A DNA stretch of 5,107 nucleotides from Myxococcales bacterium (GTDB lineage Bacteria; Myxococcota; Polyangia; Polyangiales; Polyangiaceae). Shown here one piece after another: positions 1 through 5,107 of this stretch. Each line of letters opens with the position of its first letter. The stretch's first letter is position 1. The DNA lies in NCBI GenBank assembly GCA_020430865.1, contig JAGQIY010000996.1, positions 1 through 5,107 of the forward strand, given 5' to 3'. The notes under the pieces were generated by a model. The model had not been told where the DNA came from. It ran no database searches and worked only from the letters and a program-made list of their open reading frames with translations. The position numbers were made by a program, and so were the translations under genes.

Positions 1-235
1 GGTAGTGACACCAGGCCTTCCACACCGCCTGGCCCCCGACGATCACGTCCTCGGAGTAGCCGAGGCCCTCCGCGATCCGCGTGGCGCCGAAGTGATAGTA
101 GTGCCCGTCCCACACCGGCTCTCGCGACCAGGCGATGGCGACGTAGAGCCGCGGCAGCAGGCCGAGCAAAGTCACCACCAGCGTGAAGCCCCAGTCGGGG
201 CCTTGCGTGGTGCTCCTGGCCTCCGCCTCACTCAC
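1..235 (-). CDS. Glycosyltransferase family 39-like membrane protein, N-terminal part (cut by window edge)
   Basis: Seventy-eight N-terminal residues are visible; the gene continues past the left edge. A GTG at 235-233 is the only sensible start, because an in-frame TGA lies at 247-245 and later GTG codons fall inside the first membrane helix. After about 15 polar residues comes a hydrophobic segment (about residues 16-36) ending in PRLYVAIAW. It is followed by PVWDGHYYHFGATRIAEGLG and YSED. A first helix followed by a WDG-Y-Y stretch and an A-x-x-I-A-x-G-x-G-Y-S run is typical of GT-C fold, ArnT/PMT-like family 39 enzymes. These transfer sugars from polyprenyl-phosphate donors on the outer face of the cytoplasmic membrane, and Asp43 would be the first-loop acidic residue. 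The start lies 15 bases after the stop of the upstream ATPase gene on the same strand, so co-transcription is likely. The family call rests on the N-terminus only; donor and acceptor cannot be told. Confidence 0.75.
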   Translation of the reverse strand, partial: MSEAEARSTTQGPDWGFTLVVTLLGLLPRLYVAIAWSREPVWDGHYYHFGATRIAEGLGYSEDVIVGGQAVWKAWCHY

Positions 236-250
236 CGATCGAGCTCATCC

Positions 251-1846
251 TCACGGATCCACTCCGTGCGCTTGGCGCCAGGCGCGGTGTCGCTTGAGGT
301 AGCTGCGGCTCACCTGGGCCGGGTCGATCTTGAGGTACTTCGCCACCTCTTGCACGAAGCCGCGCGTGTACACCGCAGCAGGCAGACTCCTGAAGTCCTC
401 GTCTTCGATCGCCTTCAGGTGAGAGACGCTGATCTTGGTGCGATTCGCGATCTCCTCGACCTCGATGCCCAGGCTCTGGCGAACCTTCTTGATCAGCGCC
501 CCGCTGAACTCCGTTTCCGGATGGATTTCCCGGGCGAGCTCAGCGCGGAGCATCGCGCGCTCGGCGGCGAGGGCGGCGTCGACCTCCGGGCGCGGAGGCT
601 GCTCTCCGGCCTCCTCCTCCGGGAAGGTCGACTTGTCGTAGGCGCGACGACGGATCGGGTCGAGCAGGGTGTCGTAGGCCTCGTCGACCCTGGCACGCTC
701 GCGTGCCAGCTCTTCTTCCGTGAGCAGTGACGTCAGCGGGAGGCTGTCCTGCTGGTAGATCTCTCGCTGGCGCTTGTAGGCCCTGCGCAGCTCTTCGTCA
801 CTCGCGCCGCGATGCGTCCACAACACCTCGTAGAGCGTCGGCTCCGCAGGGACGATGGGCACGGGCGTGGCGACCTTCGTCTGCTCTCGCGTGGTCGCCA
901 GAGCCAGGATGCGCCGCGCGATGCGCTCGATGTTGCGCGCAGCCTTGCTCGTCGGCGAGTCGATCAGCAGGGGGCGACGCCGCACCACGGAGAGCCACAC
1001 CGAGTCCTCCTGCTCGATGTGCCCCACGTAGTCGAACTCGACGCCCAGGTAGCGACGGCTCATGTCGCACATCGCGGTGCCGAGGTCATTGTCGGTGCGT
1101 AACCGTGCGGAATTGACCACGAGGCGAGGCCGGAGCTTGGCAAGCTCCGCTGCGGCGAGCTCGGCGACGGAGCTGTCGTAGCGAGCGATCGCGCGCACCA
1201 TCTCGATGGGGGAAGGCAGCGGTGGGAGCGGATCCTGCGCTCGCTCCACCATGCGCACCTTGAAGCGGTCCTTGATCAGCGTACGCCTGAGCTTGCGCTG
1301 GAAGAGCGCCCGGGCGAAGCGGTACGTCGCCTCGACAGCGGGAGGCTCCGGTGAGGTGACGCAGAGCCCCAGGTCCGCGGTCAAGAACAGGTCCAGCGTC
1401 GCGGGGGTCGTGCCCGCTCCCAGATCCAGAATCACGTAGTCGACGTCGAGCTGACGCAGCCGAAACGCCCACCGCGCCTTGCGCCCGGGCCGCAGGGGGA
1501 CGGTGGAGTTGCGCGAGTAGGCTTGGGGCAGCAGGAGGAGCCCCGGGACCTGAGTCTTGATTGGAGTCAGTTCCTCTTCCTCGGGCGCGTCTTCGTCGTT
1601 TCCCGTGCGGGGCATTGCCTCGCCCAGCATGGTGTGCAGATCGGCGCCGGCGGGGTTTGCGTCGGCCACCACGACCGTGCGTCCGAGCTGGGCCAGATAG
1701 ACGCCGAGGTTGATCGCGACGATGCTCTTGCCAACACCTCCACGGCCGCCGGCGACCGCGATCACGTGACGCACTACCCGTGGGGCTTCTGCGCCGGGGC
1801 CGCTATCCGGGGGCGGTTCCGAGGGATACAGGCTTCCGCTAGACAT
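251..1846 (-). CDS. MinD/FlhG-like ATPase fused to a degenerate J-like domain and a RodZ-type HTH
   Basis: This 531-residue protein has three modules. Residues about 26-315 form a MinD/ParA/FlhG-type P-loop ATPase: P-loop GGRGGVGKS (33-41), switch I region around Asp62 (VVVADANPAGADL), and Walker B VDYVILDLGAGT with Asp141. An acidic insertion lies at about 82-93. The usual signature lysine of the deviant Walker A motif is Arg35 here; the phosphate-binding Lys40 is kept. Residues about 337-404 resemble a J domain (TLYEVL, EELRRAYKR, VDEAYDTLLDPIRRRAYD), but the HPD tripeptide reads Gln-Gln-Asp (365-367) and the following loop is long. Residues about 446-517 match the HTH_25 domain of RodZ (LPAAVYTRGFVQEVAKYL is diagnostic). 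No membrane segment is seen, so it should be cytoplasmic or peripheral. Known relatives position flagella, division sites or other polar machines, and RodZ's HTH binds MreB; which of these applies is unknown. The ATG at 1846 has no clear Shine-Dalgarno sequence, so the low-complexity first 25 residues are less certain than the rest. Confidence 0.9.
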   Translation of the reverse strand: MSSGSLYPSEPPPDSGPGAEAPRVVRHVIAVAGGRGGVGKSIVAINLGVYLAQLGRTVVVADANPAGADLHTMLGEAMPRTGNDEDAPEEEELTPIKTQVPGLLLLPQAYSRNSTVPLRPGRKARWAFRLRQLDVDYVILDLGAGTTPATLDLFLTADLGLCVTSPEPPAVEATYRFARALFQRKLRRTLIKDRFKVRMVERAQDPLPPLPSPIEMVRAIARYDSSVAELAAAELAKLRPRLVVNSARLRTDNDLGTAMCDMSRRYLGVEFDYVGHIEQEDSVWLSVVRRRPLLIDSPTSKAARNIERIARRILALATTREQTKVATPVPIVPAEPTLYEVLWTHRGASDEELRRAYKRQREIYQQDSLPLTSLLTEEELARERARVDEAYDTLLDPIRRRAYDKSTFPEEEAGEQPPRPEVDAALAAERAMLRAELAREIHPETEFSGALIKKVRQSLGIEVEEIANRTKISVSHLKAIEDEDFRSLPAAVYTRGFVQEVAKYLKIDPAQVSRSYLKRHRAWRQAHGVDP

Positions 1847-1957
1847 GAGGTTTGGCTGAGCGCTCGTAGCAGTCGCGCCCGGTGTCGCAAAGGCGTCGAT
1901 CGCAGCGGGGGAACGGAGGGCAAATCAAGGGAGCTACGCCGGAATCGAGGGAAGAAC

Positions 1958-1967
1958 CACCGCGGTG
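1958..1967. repeat. Perfect 10-bp palindrome in the divergent intergenic region
   Basis: CACCGCGGTG reads identically on both strands. It lies about 112 bases upstream of the ATPase-fusion start and about 149 bases upstream of the DsbA-like start. It could be a dimeric repressor site, but a GC-rich palindrome of this length can occur by chance and no second copy was seen in the region. Confidence 0.4.
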
Positions 1968-1978
1968 CGCAGGGTTGA

Positions 1979-2010
1979 GCGCTGGTTACACGCTGGCTGT
2001 TCGCCAGCGC
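1979..2010. repeat. Compact hairpin with two alternative pairings in the divergent intergenic region
   Basis: CGCTGGC (1991-1997) and GCCAGCG (2003-2009) form a perfect 7-bp stem around a 5-base loop. An upstream near-copy, GCGCTGG (1979-1985), can instead pair with CCAGCGC (2004-2010), so CGCTGG occurs as a direct repeat (1980-1985 and 1991-1996, 11 bases apart) competing for one right arm. This suits an operator or a leader-RNA structure. It has no T-tract and does not follow a gene end, so it is unlikely to be a terminator. Confidence 0.4.
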
Positions 2011-2115
2011 GGCCCGCATGTAGCCCAGATCCGCGTGCGAATCGACTAGTCCACGCAGCCGCCCGCCGCAGAGCGGGTAGCATTGCGCCGCACCTCACAC
2101 TAGAGTCCCCCAACC

Positions 2116-3168
2116 ATGCCCTCGCTCAGGTCCGTCCTCGGCACAGCAGTGCTCGCGCTTCTGCAATTGAATTTCAGCACTTGCGAAAATCGAAGTGAAG
2201 GCACCACGCCGGCCGCCGACTCCGCGACGGTGGAGACGGTGGAGCTTCCGGGCGTGGACACCTCGGAGCTGACTCGGCGCGAGCAGCGGGAGTGGTCCAC
2301 CTACGTCAGCGATCTGCTGGCGCCCTGTCCTGACCAGCCCGTCAGCATCGCCCAGTGCGTGAAGGAGTCGCGCAAGTGCGAGGCCTGCAAGCCAGCCGCC
2401 GACTTCCTGCTCACCCAGGTGCGCCGCGGCCGCGCCCGTTCCCAGGCGGAGGCGGCGTTTCGCGTCCGCTTCTCCACCGACGAGGTCAAGCCCATCGAGC
2501 TCGGGGACTCCCCTTCGAAGGGGCCGAAGGACGCACCAGTCACCGTCGTGGAGTGGGCCGACTACGAGTGCCCGCACTGCGGGATGATGGCACCGGTGCT
2601 GGATCAGCTGGTCGAGCGCTTCGACGGCCAGGTCCGCTTCGTGTTCAAGAACTACCCCTTGAGCATCCACGAGCACGCCGAGATGGCTGCGCGCGCTGCC
2701 GTTGCCGCCGGGAAACAAGGTAAGTTCTGGGAGATGCACGACCTGCTGTTCAAGAAGCAGGCCACCTTCACCAACGACTTCGCTCACTTCGCGAAGGAGC
2801 TCGGCCTCGACGTGAAGAAGTTCCTCAAGGACATCGAGAGCGAGGACGTCGCCGATCGGGTGGCGAAGGACAAGAAAGAGGCGGACAAGCTGGGCCTCGA
2901 GGGGACGCCGATGATCTACATCAACGGCCGAAACTTCACGAGCGGGTACTTCGATCCGAAGGAGGACCTCGACGACTTCGTGAAGCTCGAGATCAAGCTG
3001 CGCACCGGTAAGGACGTCGACCCCAAGCCGCTGCCCAAGGCTTCCGCGACCGCCACCGAAGAGGACGGCGAACAGCCGTCTACCGCGCCCTCGGGAGCGA
3101 AGACGGCGCCCAGCGCCAAGGCAGAGGGCAAGGGGAACCCCGGCAAGCCTGCGCCCAGCGCGAACTGA
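2116..3168 (+). CDS. Exported DsbA-like thioredoxin-fold protein with N-terminal cysteine-rich extension
   Basis: This 350-residue protein is probably an envelope thiol-disulfide oxidoreductase. A short basic start and hydrophobic core (residues 5-20) indicate export. Cys23 follows at LNFSTC, but Phe at -3 makes a poor lipobox, so lipid attachment is doubtful. Residues about 55-122 hold four cysteines (71, 81, 88, 91), including a CEAC pair, in a helical stretch. The DsbA-type domain spans about 126-293: active site CPHC (152-155) after VTVVEWADYE, the inserted helical part (KFWEMHDLLF, 203-212), and cis-proline loop GTPMIYINGR with Pro265. The tail from about 296 is rich in Lys, Pro, Ala and Ser and looks disordered. 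The layout fits the DsbA/BdbD-like thioredoxin_4 group rather than classical short DsbA. The ATG at 2116 is chosen because it gives a proper signal sequence; no strong ribosome site precedes it. It is first in a three-gene run. Confidence 0.9.
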   Translation: MPSLRSVLGTAVLALLQLNFSTCENRSEGTTPAADSATVETVELPGVDTSELTRREQREWSTYVSDLLAPCPDQPVSIAQCVKESRKCEACKPAADFLLTQVRRGRARSQAEAAFRVRFSTDEVKPIELGDSPSKGPKDAPVTVVEWADYECPHCGMMAPVLDQLVERFDGQVRFVFKNYPLSIHEHAEMAARAAVAAGKQGKFWEMHDLLFKKQATFTNDFAHFAKELGLDVKKFLKDIESEDVADRVAKDKKEADKLGLEGTPMIYINGRNFTSGYFDPKEDLDDFVKLEIKLRTGKDVDPKPLPKASATATEEDGEQPSTAPSGAKTAPSAKAEGKGNPGKPAPSAN

Positions 3169-3171
3169 GCC

Positions 3172-3915
3172 ATGAAGTCAGGAATGGAGGGCGAGGGGTG
3201 TTTCCCCACGGGACGCCACTATCCCGGCATCGCCCACCTCTTGCGTGTCGTGGCCAGCGGCCTGGCTGACGAGTTCGACGGTCAGACGGAGATGCACCGG
3301 TTGCCGGTGGTGAGCATCGACACCGAGACGACGGGGCGCGATCCCAACCTCGATCGCGTGGTCGAGGTGGCTTGCGTGATCTACCGGGAGGGTCAGGTGG
3401 TTGCTCGTCACGACTGGCTCGTCAACCCTGGGATGTTGATCCCCAAGGAAGCGTTCGACGTGCACGGCATCAGCGACGAGGACGTGAAGGACAAGCCGCC
3501 GTTCTCTGCGGTTGCGCTGGAGATCCTCGAGGCCATGCGCCAGGGTGTACCCCTGGCGTACAACGCCGAGTTCGACCGCGACTTTCTTCACGCCGAGTTC
3601 GCCCGCTGTAACCTCGACGTGCCCGATCTGCCTCCCGCGGCTCGCAAGGGGGTCGAGTGGCTCGACCCGCTCACCTGGGCCCGCGAGCTGCAGAAGGAAG
3701 AGAAGAGCAAGTCCCTCGGTGACGTGTGCGAGCGTCTGGGGATCGAGATCGGGCGCGCTCACCGTGCCACGGACGACGCTGAAGCCGCGGCGAAGGTCCA
3801 CGGCATCTTCGCCTCCGACTCCCGCGTGCCCCGCAACTACGCCGCCTTCGTGCTGGAACAGAAGCGTCTCGCCCGCATCTTCGATGACGAGCGCCGCATG
3901 TGGCGCCGCGCATAG
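3172..3915 (+). CDS. DnaQ-like DEDDh 3'-5' exonuclease
   Basis: This 247-residue protein carries all catalytic positions of a DEDDh exonuclease, which removes nucleotides from 3' ends using two metal ions. Exo I is SIDTETTG with Asp50 and Glu52; Exo II is AYNAEFDRDFL with Asp135; Exo III is AHRATDDAEA with His197 and Asp202. The domain runs from about 45 to 213, close to the size of polymerase III epsilon. A basic, aromatic C-terminal tail follows (about 218-247). It is a stand-alone domain, not fused to a polymerase or GIY-YIG module, so proofreading, repair or RNA processing are all possible. The start is uncertain: ATG 3172 lies 3 bases after the previous stop, whereas ATG 3292 would begin directly before the domain. 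Codon third positions are G/C-rich from about residue 18, and the junction resembles that of the next gene, so the longer form is preferred weakly. Confidence 0.9.
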   Translation: MKSGMEGEGCFPTGRHYPGIAHLLRVVASGLADEFDGQTEMHRLPVVSIDTETTGRDPNLDRVVEVACVIYREGQVVARHDWLVNPGMLIPKEAFDVHGISDEDVKDKPPFSAVALEILEAMRQGVPLAYNAEFDRDFLHAEFARCNLDVPDLPPAARKGVEWLDPLTWARELQKEEKSKSLGDVCERLGIEIGRAHRATDDAEAAAKVHGIFASDSRVPRNYAAFVLEQKRLARIFDDERRMWRRA

Positions 3916-3917
3916 CC

Positions 3918-4865
3918 ATGAGCCGTCGAGGTTGGGTTTGGGGGTTAGGATCTCTGTTGCTGCTCTCGAGCTGCGCCGGCGAGAAGCGTCCAGCGCAGGC
4001 TCCGGACACGATCGTCGTGGGAAACGAGAAGCCGGCGCCCGCCGCCGAGCCCGAAGCCCTCCCGAAGGTGAAGGGTGTCATCGTCTGGTCTCGTCCCGAG
4101 GACGCCGATCAGGCGACGAGCTACTGGTTGGATCCCGAGGGTAACGTCCTCAAGCAGGAGCCAGGGATCTTCCTCCTGGCCGATGGCAAGCAGTGGCAGT
4201 TCTCCACCGCCAAGGGACGCATGCCCGTCTTCGAGTGCGAGGCGGTGATGGCCGGCACCCCAGCGGAGCCCACGGACTACAAGGAGAGCGTGGTACCCAG
4301 CCTGATCGAGGACCGGACGCACCGCGGTTGGGACCTCTGGGAACAACCGTCGCCCGGACCCGAGGAGCGCTACGCCGACTACAGCCAGAGCGTGACTCTG
4401 GTGGCCTCTGCCGGCCGCTACCTCGTGCTCGGAGACCACACCTGGGTGTACGGCTGCGGCGCTCATGGTTTCGGCGTGGCGAGCTACACCGCATACGACC
4501 TGCAGAAGAAGGAGAAGGTCTCACTGCTTTCCGACGCGGAAACGTACGCGCTGAAGGGCCACGAGCTGGCCCGCGCCGTGGCGGCGTTCAAGGCTGCGGG
4601 CGACGGCTTCGACGAGCCCAGGGAGGAGCAAGTGACGCTGATCAACGCCGTCCCCGAGGTCACCAGCGAAGGTCAGCAACGGGTCCAGCTCGTGTTCAGC
4701 ATCGGCGCTTGCTACGCCTGCAGTCACGGCGAGGGATCGAGCTACACCGCGACCACGCGAGTCGTCGCCGAGGGCCTACCCCGTGCATTGGCAGAACAGC
4801 CGTTGCCCAGAGCGGTCGCGGTCTTCGCAGCAAGCCACGCGATCAGCGGCTGGACGGCGCAGTAG
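3918..4865 (+). CDS. Lipoprotein with RsiV/DUF3298-like core
   Basis: This is a 315-residue lipoprotein from ATG 3918. The signal is clear: basic SRRGW, hydrophobic core, then lipobox LSSC with Cys19 as the lipidated residue. An ATG at 3900 in the same frame would add six residues and overlap the exonuclease gene; it is less likely because it lengthens the signal n-region for no benefit. A Pro/Ala/Glu-rich linker (about 28-48) follows. The best recognised part is residues about 157-205: a Ser-Val-Thr-Leu strand, then YGCGAHG and SYTAYDLQKKEKVSLLSD. The GAHG turn plus a Tyr-Asp-Leu and basic strand resembles RsiV/DUF3298 domains, known for example in the lysozyme-sensing anti-sigma factor RsiV. 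There is no anti-sigma segment here, so sensing is only a possibility. Four further cysteines (107, 180, 265, 268) include CYAC. It is the last gene of the trio. Confidence 0.8.
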   Translation: MSRRGWVWGLGSLLLLSSCAGEKRPAQAPDTIVVGNEKPAPAAEPEALPKVKGVIVWSRPEDADQATSYWLDPEGNVLKQEPGIFLLADGKQWQFSTAKGRMPVFECEAVMAGTPAEPTDYKESVVPSLIEDRTHRGWDLWEQPSPGPEERYADYSQSVTLVASAGRYLVLGDHTWVYGCGAHGFGVASYTAYDLQKKEKVSLLSDAETYALKGHELARAVAAFKAAGDGFDEPREEQVTLINAVPEVTSEGQQRVQLVFSIGACYACSHGEGSSYTATTRVVAEGLPRALAEQPLPRAVAVFAASHAISGWTAQ

Positions 4866-4873
4866 TCGGGCTC

Positions 4874-4899
4874 CGACGCTCACGCTGCCGGGAGCGTCG
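4874..4899. terminator. Hairpin between convergent genes, possible bidirectional terminator
   Basis: CGACGCTC (4874-4881) and GAGCGTCG (4892-4899) form a perfect 8-bp stem with a 10-base loop. It begins 8 bases after the lipoprotein stop codon and lies 25 bases past the stop of the opposing gene. The position suits a shared terminator, but there is no T-tract on either strand, so it may instead protect the 3' ends or assist another termination mechanism. Confidence 0.5.
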
Positions 4900-4924
4900 C
4901 CGCTGGCAATCCATCGAGTCGGGT

Positions 4925-5107
4925 TCAGCCGCTACGCAGCAGCAGCAGCATGCCAAGGATGGAGAGAGCCAGCACCCCGATGGCAACCGCAGCGACGATG
5001 AAGTCCGTCTTGCCCCAGCCAGGCCTGGGGCGGCGTCTGGTGCGGACGGTCGTGTCCAAGCGAGCGTCCTTCTTTGGACGCTGGGCGATGGGTGCAGCTG
5101 CGCGGGA
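4925..5107 (-). CDS. C-terminal end of an unidentified membrane protein (cut by window edge)
   Basis: An open frame enters from the right edge on the minus strand and ends at TGA 4927-4925, giving 60 visible residues. The first 20 or so are Ala/Pro/Lys-rich and look like a linker. A basic patch RTRRRPRPGWGK (23-33) is followed by a hydrophobic segment of about 23 residues (TDFIVAAVAIGVLALS and onward through four leucines), then RSG and stop. This is a single C-terminal transmembrane helix with a strongly positive flank on its N-terminal side. By the positive-inside rule the bulk of the protein would be cytoplasmic, like a tail-anchored or kinase-type membrane protein. The visible part holds no catalytic motif, so the family cannot be named. 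Four CTG codons in a row encode the leucines. It converges with the lipoprotein gene. Confidence 0.65.
   Translation of the reverse strand, partial: SRAAAPIAQRPKKDARLDTTVRTRRRPRPGWGKTDFIVAAVAIGVLALSILGMLLLLRSG

Larger units (their letters stand above)
1847..2115. promoter_or_regulatory. Divergent intergenic region between the ATPase-fusion gene and the DsbA-like gene
   Basis: No convincing coding frame is present in these 269 bases. Because the genes diverge, promoters for both units should lie here. I found no convincing -35/-10 pair or sigma-54 site in either direction. The best minus-strand candidate (TTGCGA, 16 bases, TACGAG, about 1869-1896) is weak. A purine-rich stretch at about 1914-1956 carries several GGG runs, followed by a palindrome and a hairpin described separately. 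Neither flanking start codon has an evident Shine-Dalgarno sequence. The regulatory role is inferred from gene orientation. Confidence 0.5.

Noticed and set aside
5..730. Long plus-strand open frame of 241 codons
   Set aside because: It is antisense to the HTH/J-like part of the fusion gene and the glycosyltransferase start. Its His/Arg/Leu-rich composition shows no domain, as expected for a GC-rich shadow frame.
1914..1950. Four G-runs that might form a G-quadruplex
   Set aside because: The loops are long (6, 8 and 17 bases), and such runs are common in GC-rich DNA.
2173..2184. Possible lipobox (FSTC) in the DsbA-like protein
   Set aside because: Phe at -3 is a poor match to the lipobox consensus; export is supported but lipidation is not claimed.
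2095..2787. Minus-strand open frame of 230 codons opposite the DsbA-like gene
   Set aside because: The sense frame has CPHC, the cis-Pro loop and a signal sequence. The antisense frame mirrors its codon bias and has no recognisable motif.
3178..3801. Minus-strand open frame of 207 codons opposite the exonuclease gene
   Set aside because: The DEDDh motifs are all in the sense frame; the antisense product has no family features.
3945..4466. Minus-strand open frame of 173 codons opposite the lipoprotein gene
   Set aside because: The sense frame has a clean lipobox and domain; the antisense frame is a shadow.
4936..4950. Five GCA trinucleotide units
   Set aside because: On the minus strand these are consecutive CTG leucine codons in a transmembrane helix; too short to count as a meaningful microsatellite.
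5012..5031. Inverted repeat GCCCCAG / CTGGGGC with a 6-base loop
   Set aside because: It lies inside the coding part of the right-edge gene (Pro-Gly-Trp-Gly codons) and is best explained by GC-rich coding sequence; there is no transcript end nearby.

Overview
The window is uniformly GC-rich (about two thirds G+C by eye), with strong G/C preference at third codon positions and long antisense shadow frames. Together with the kinds of proteins encoded, this suggests a high-GC bacterium related to the myxobacteria (Myxococcota, possibly Polyangiales). That placement is an inference from style and protein architecture; no rRNA or other marker gene is present.

Layout. The left part is a minus-strand pair. 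A 531-residue three-module protein (positions 251-1846) has a MinD/FlhG-like P-loop ATPase, then a degenerate J-like domain, then a RodZ-type helix-turn-helix. It is followed 15 bases downstream by the 5' end of a family-39-type membrane glycosyltransferase gene, cut by the left edge. A gene-free divergent region of about 270 bases (1847-2115) holds a 10-bp perfect palindrome and a compact GC hairpin with two possible pairings. The right part is a tight plus-strand trio: an exported DsbA-like thioredoxin-fold protein (2116-3168), a DEDDh 3'-5' exonuclease of the DnaQ type (3172-3915), and a lipoprotein with an RsiV/DUF3298-like core (3918-4865). Gaps within the trio are only 3 and 2 bases. It meets, head to head, the 3' end of a minus-strand gene whose product ends in a transmembrane segment (4925 to the right edge). 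An 8-bp-stem hairpin lies between the two stop codons.

How they may work together. The minus-strand pair couples a positioning or regulatory-type ATPase with an envelope glycosyltransferase. The trio puts two envelope proteins (a thiol oxidoreductase and a cysteine-containing lipoprotein) in one transcription unit with a cytoplasmic nuclease. No shared pathway is proven by the sequence. The most unusual object is the ATPase/J-like/HTH fusion: its signature P-loop lysine is arginine and its J-like domain has lost the HPD motif. No tRNA, rRNA, CRISPR array, insertion sequence or clear phage element was seen.
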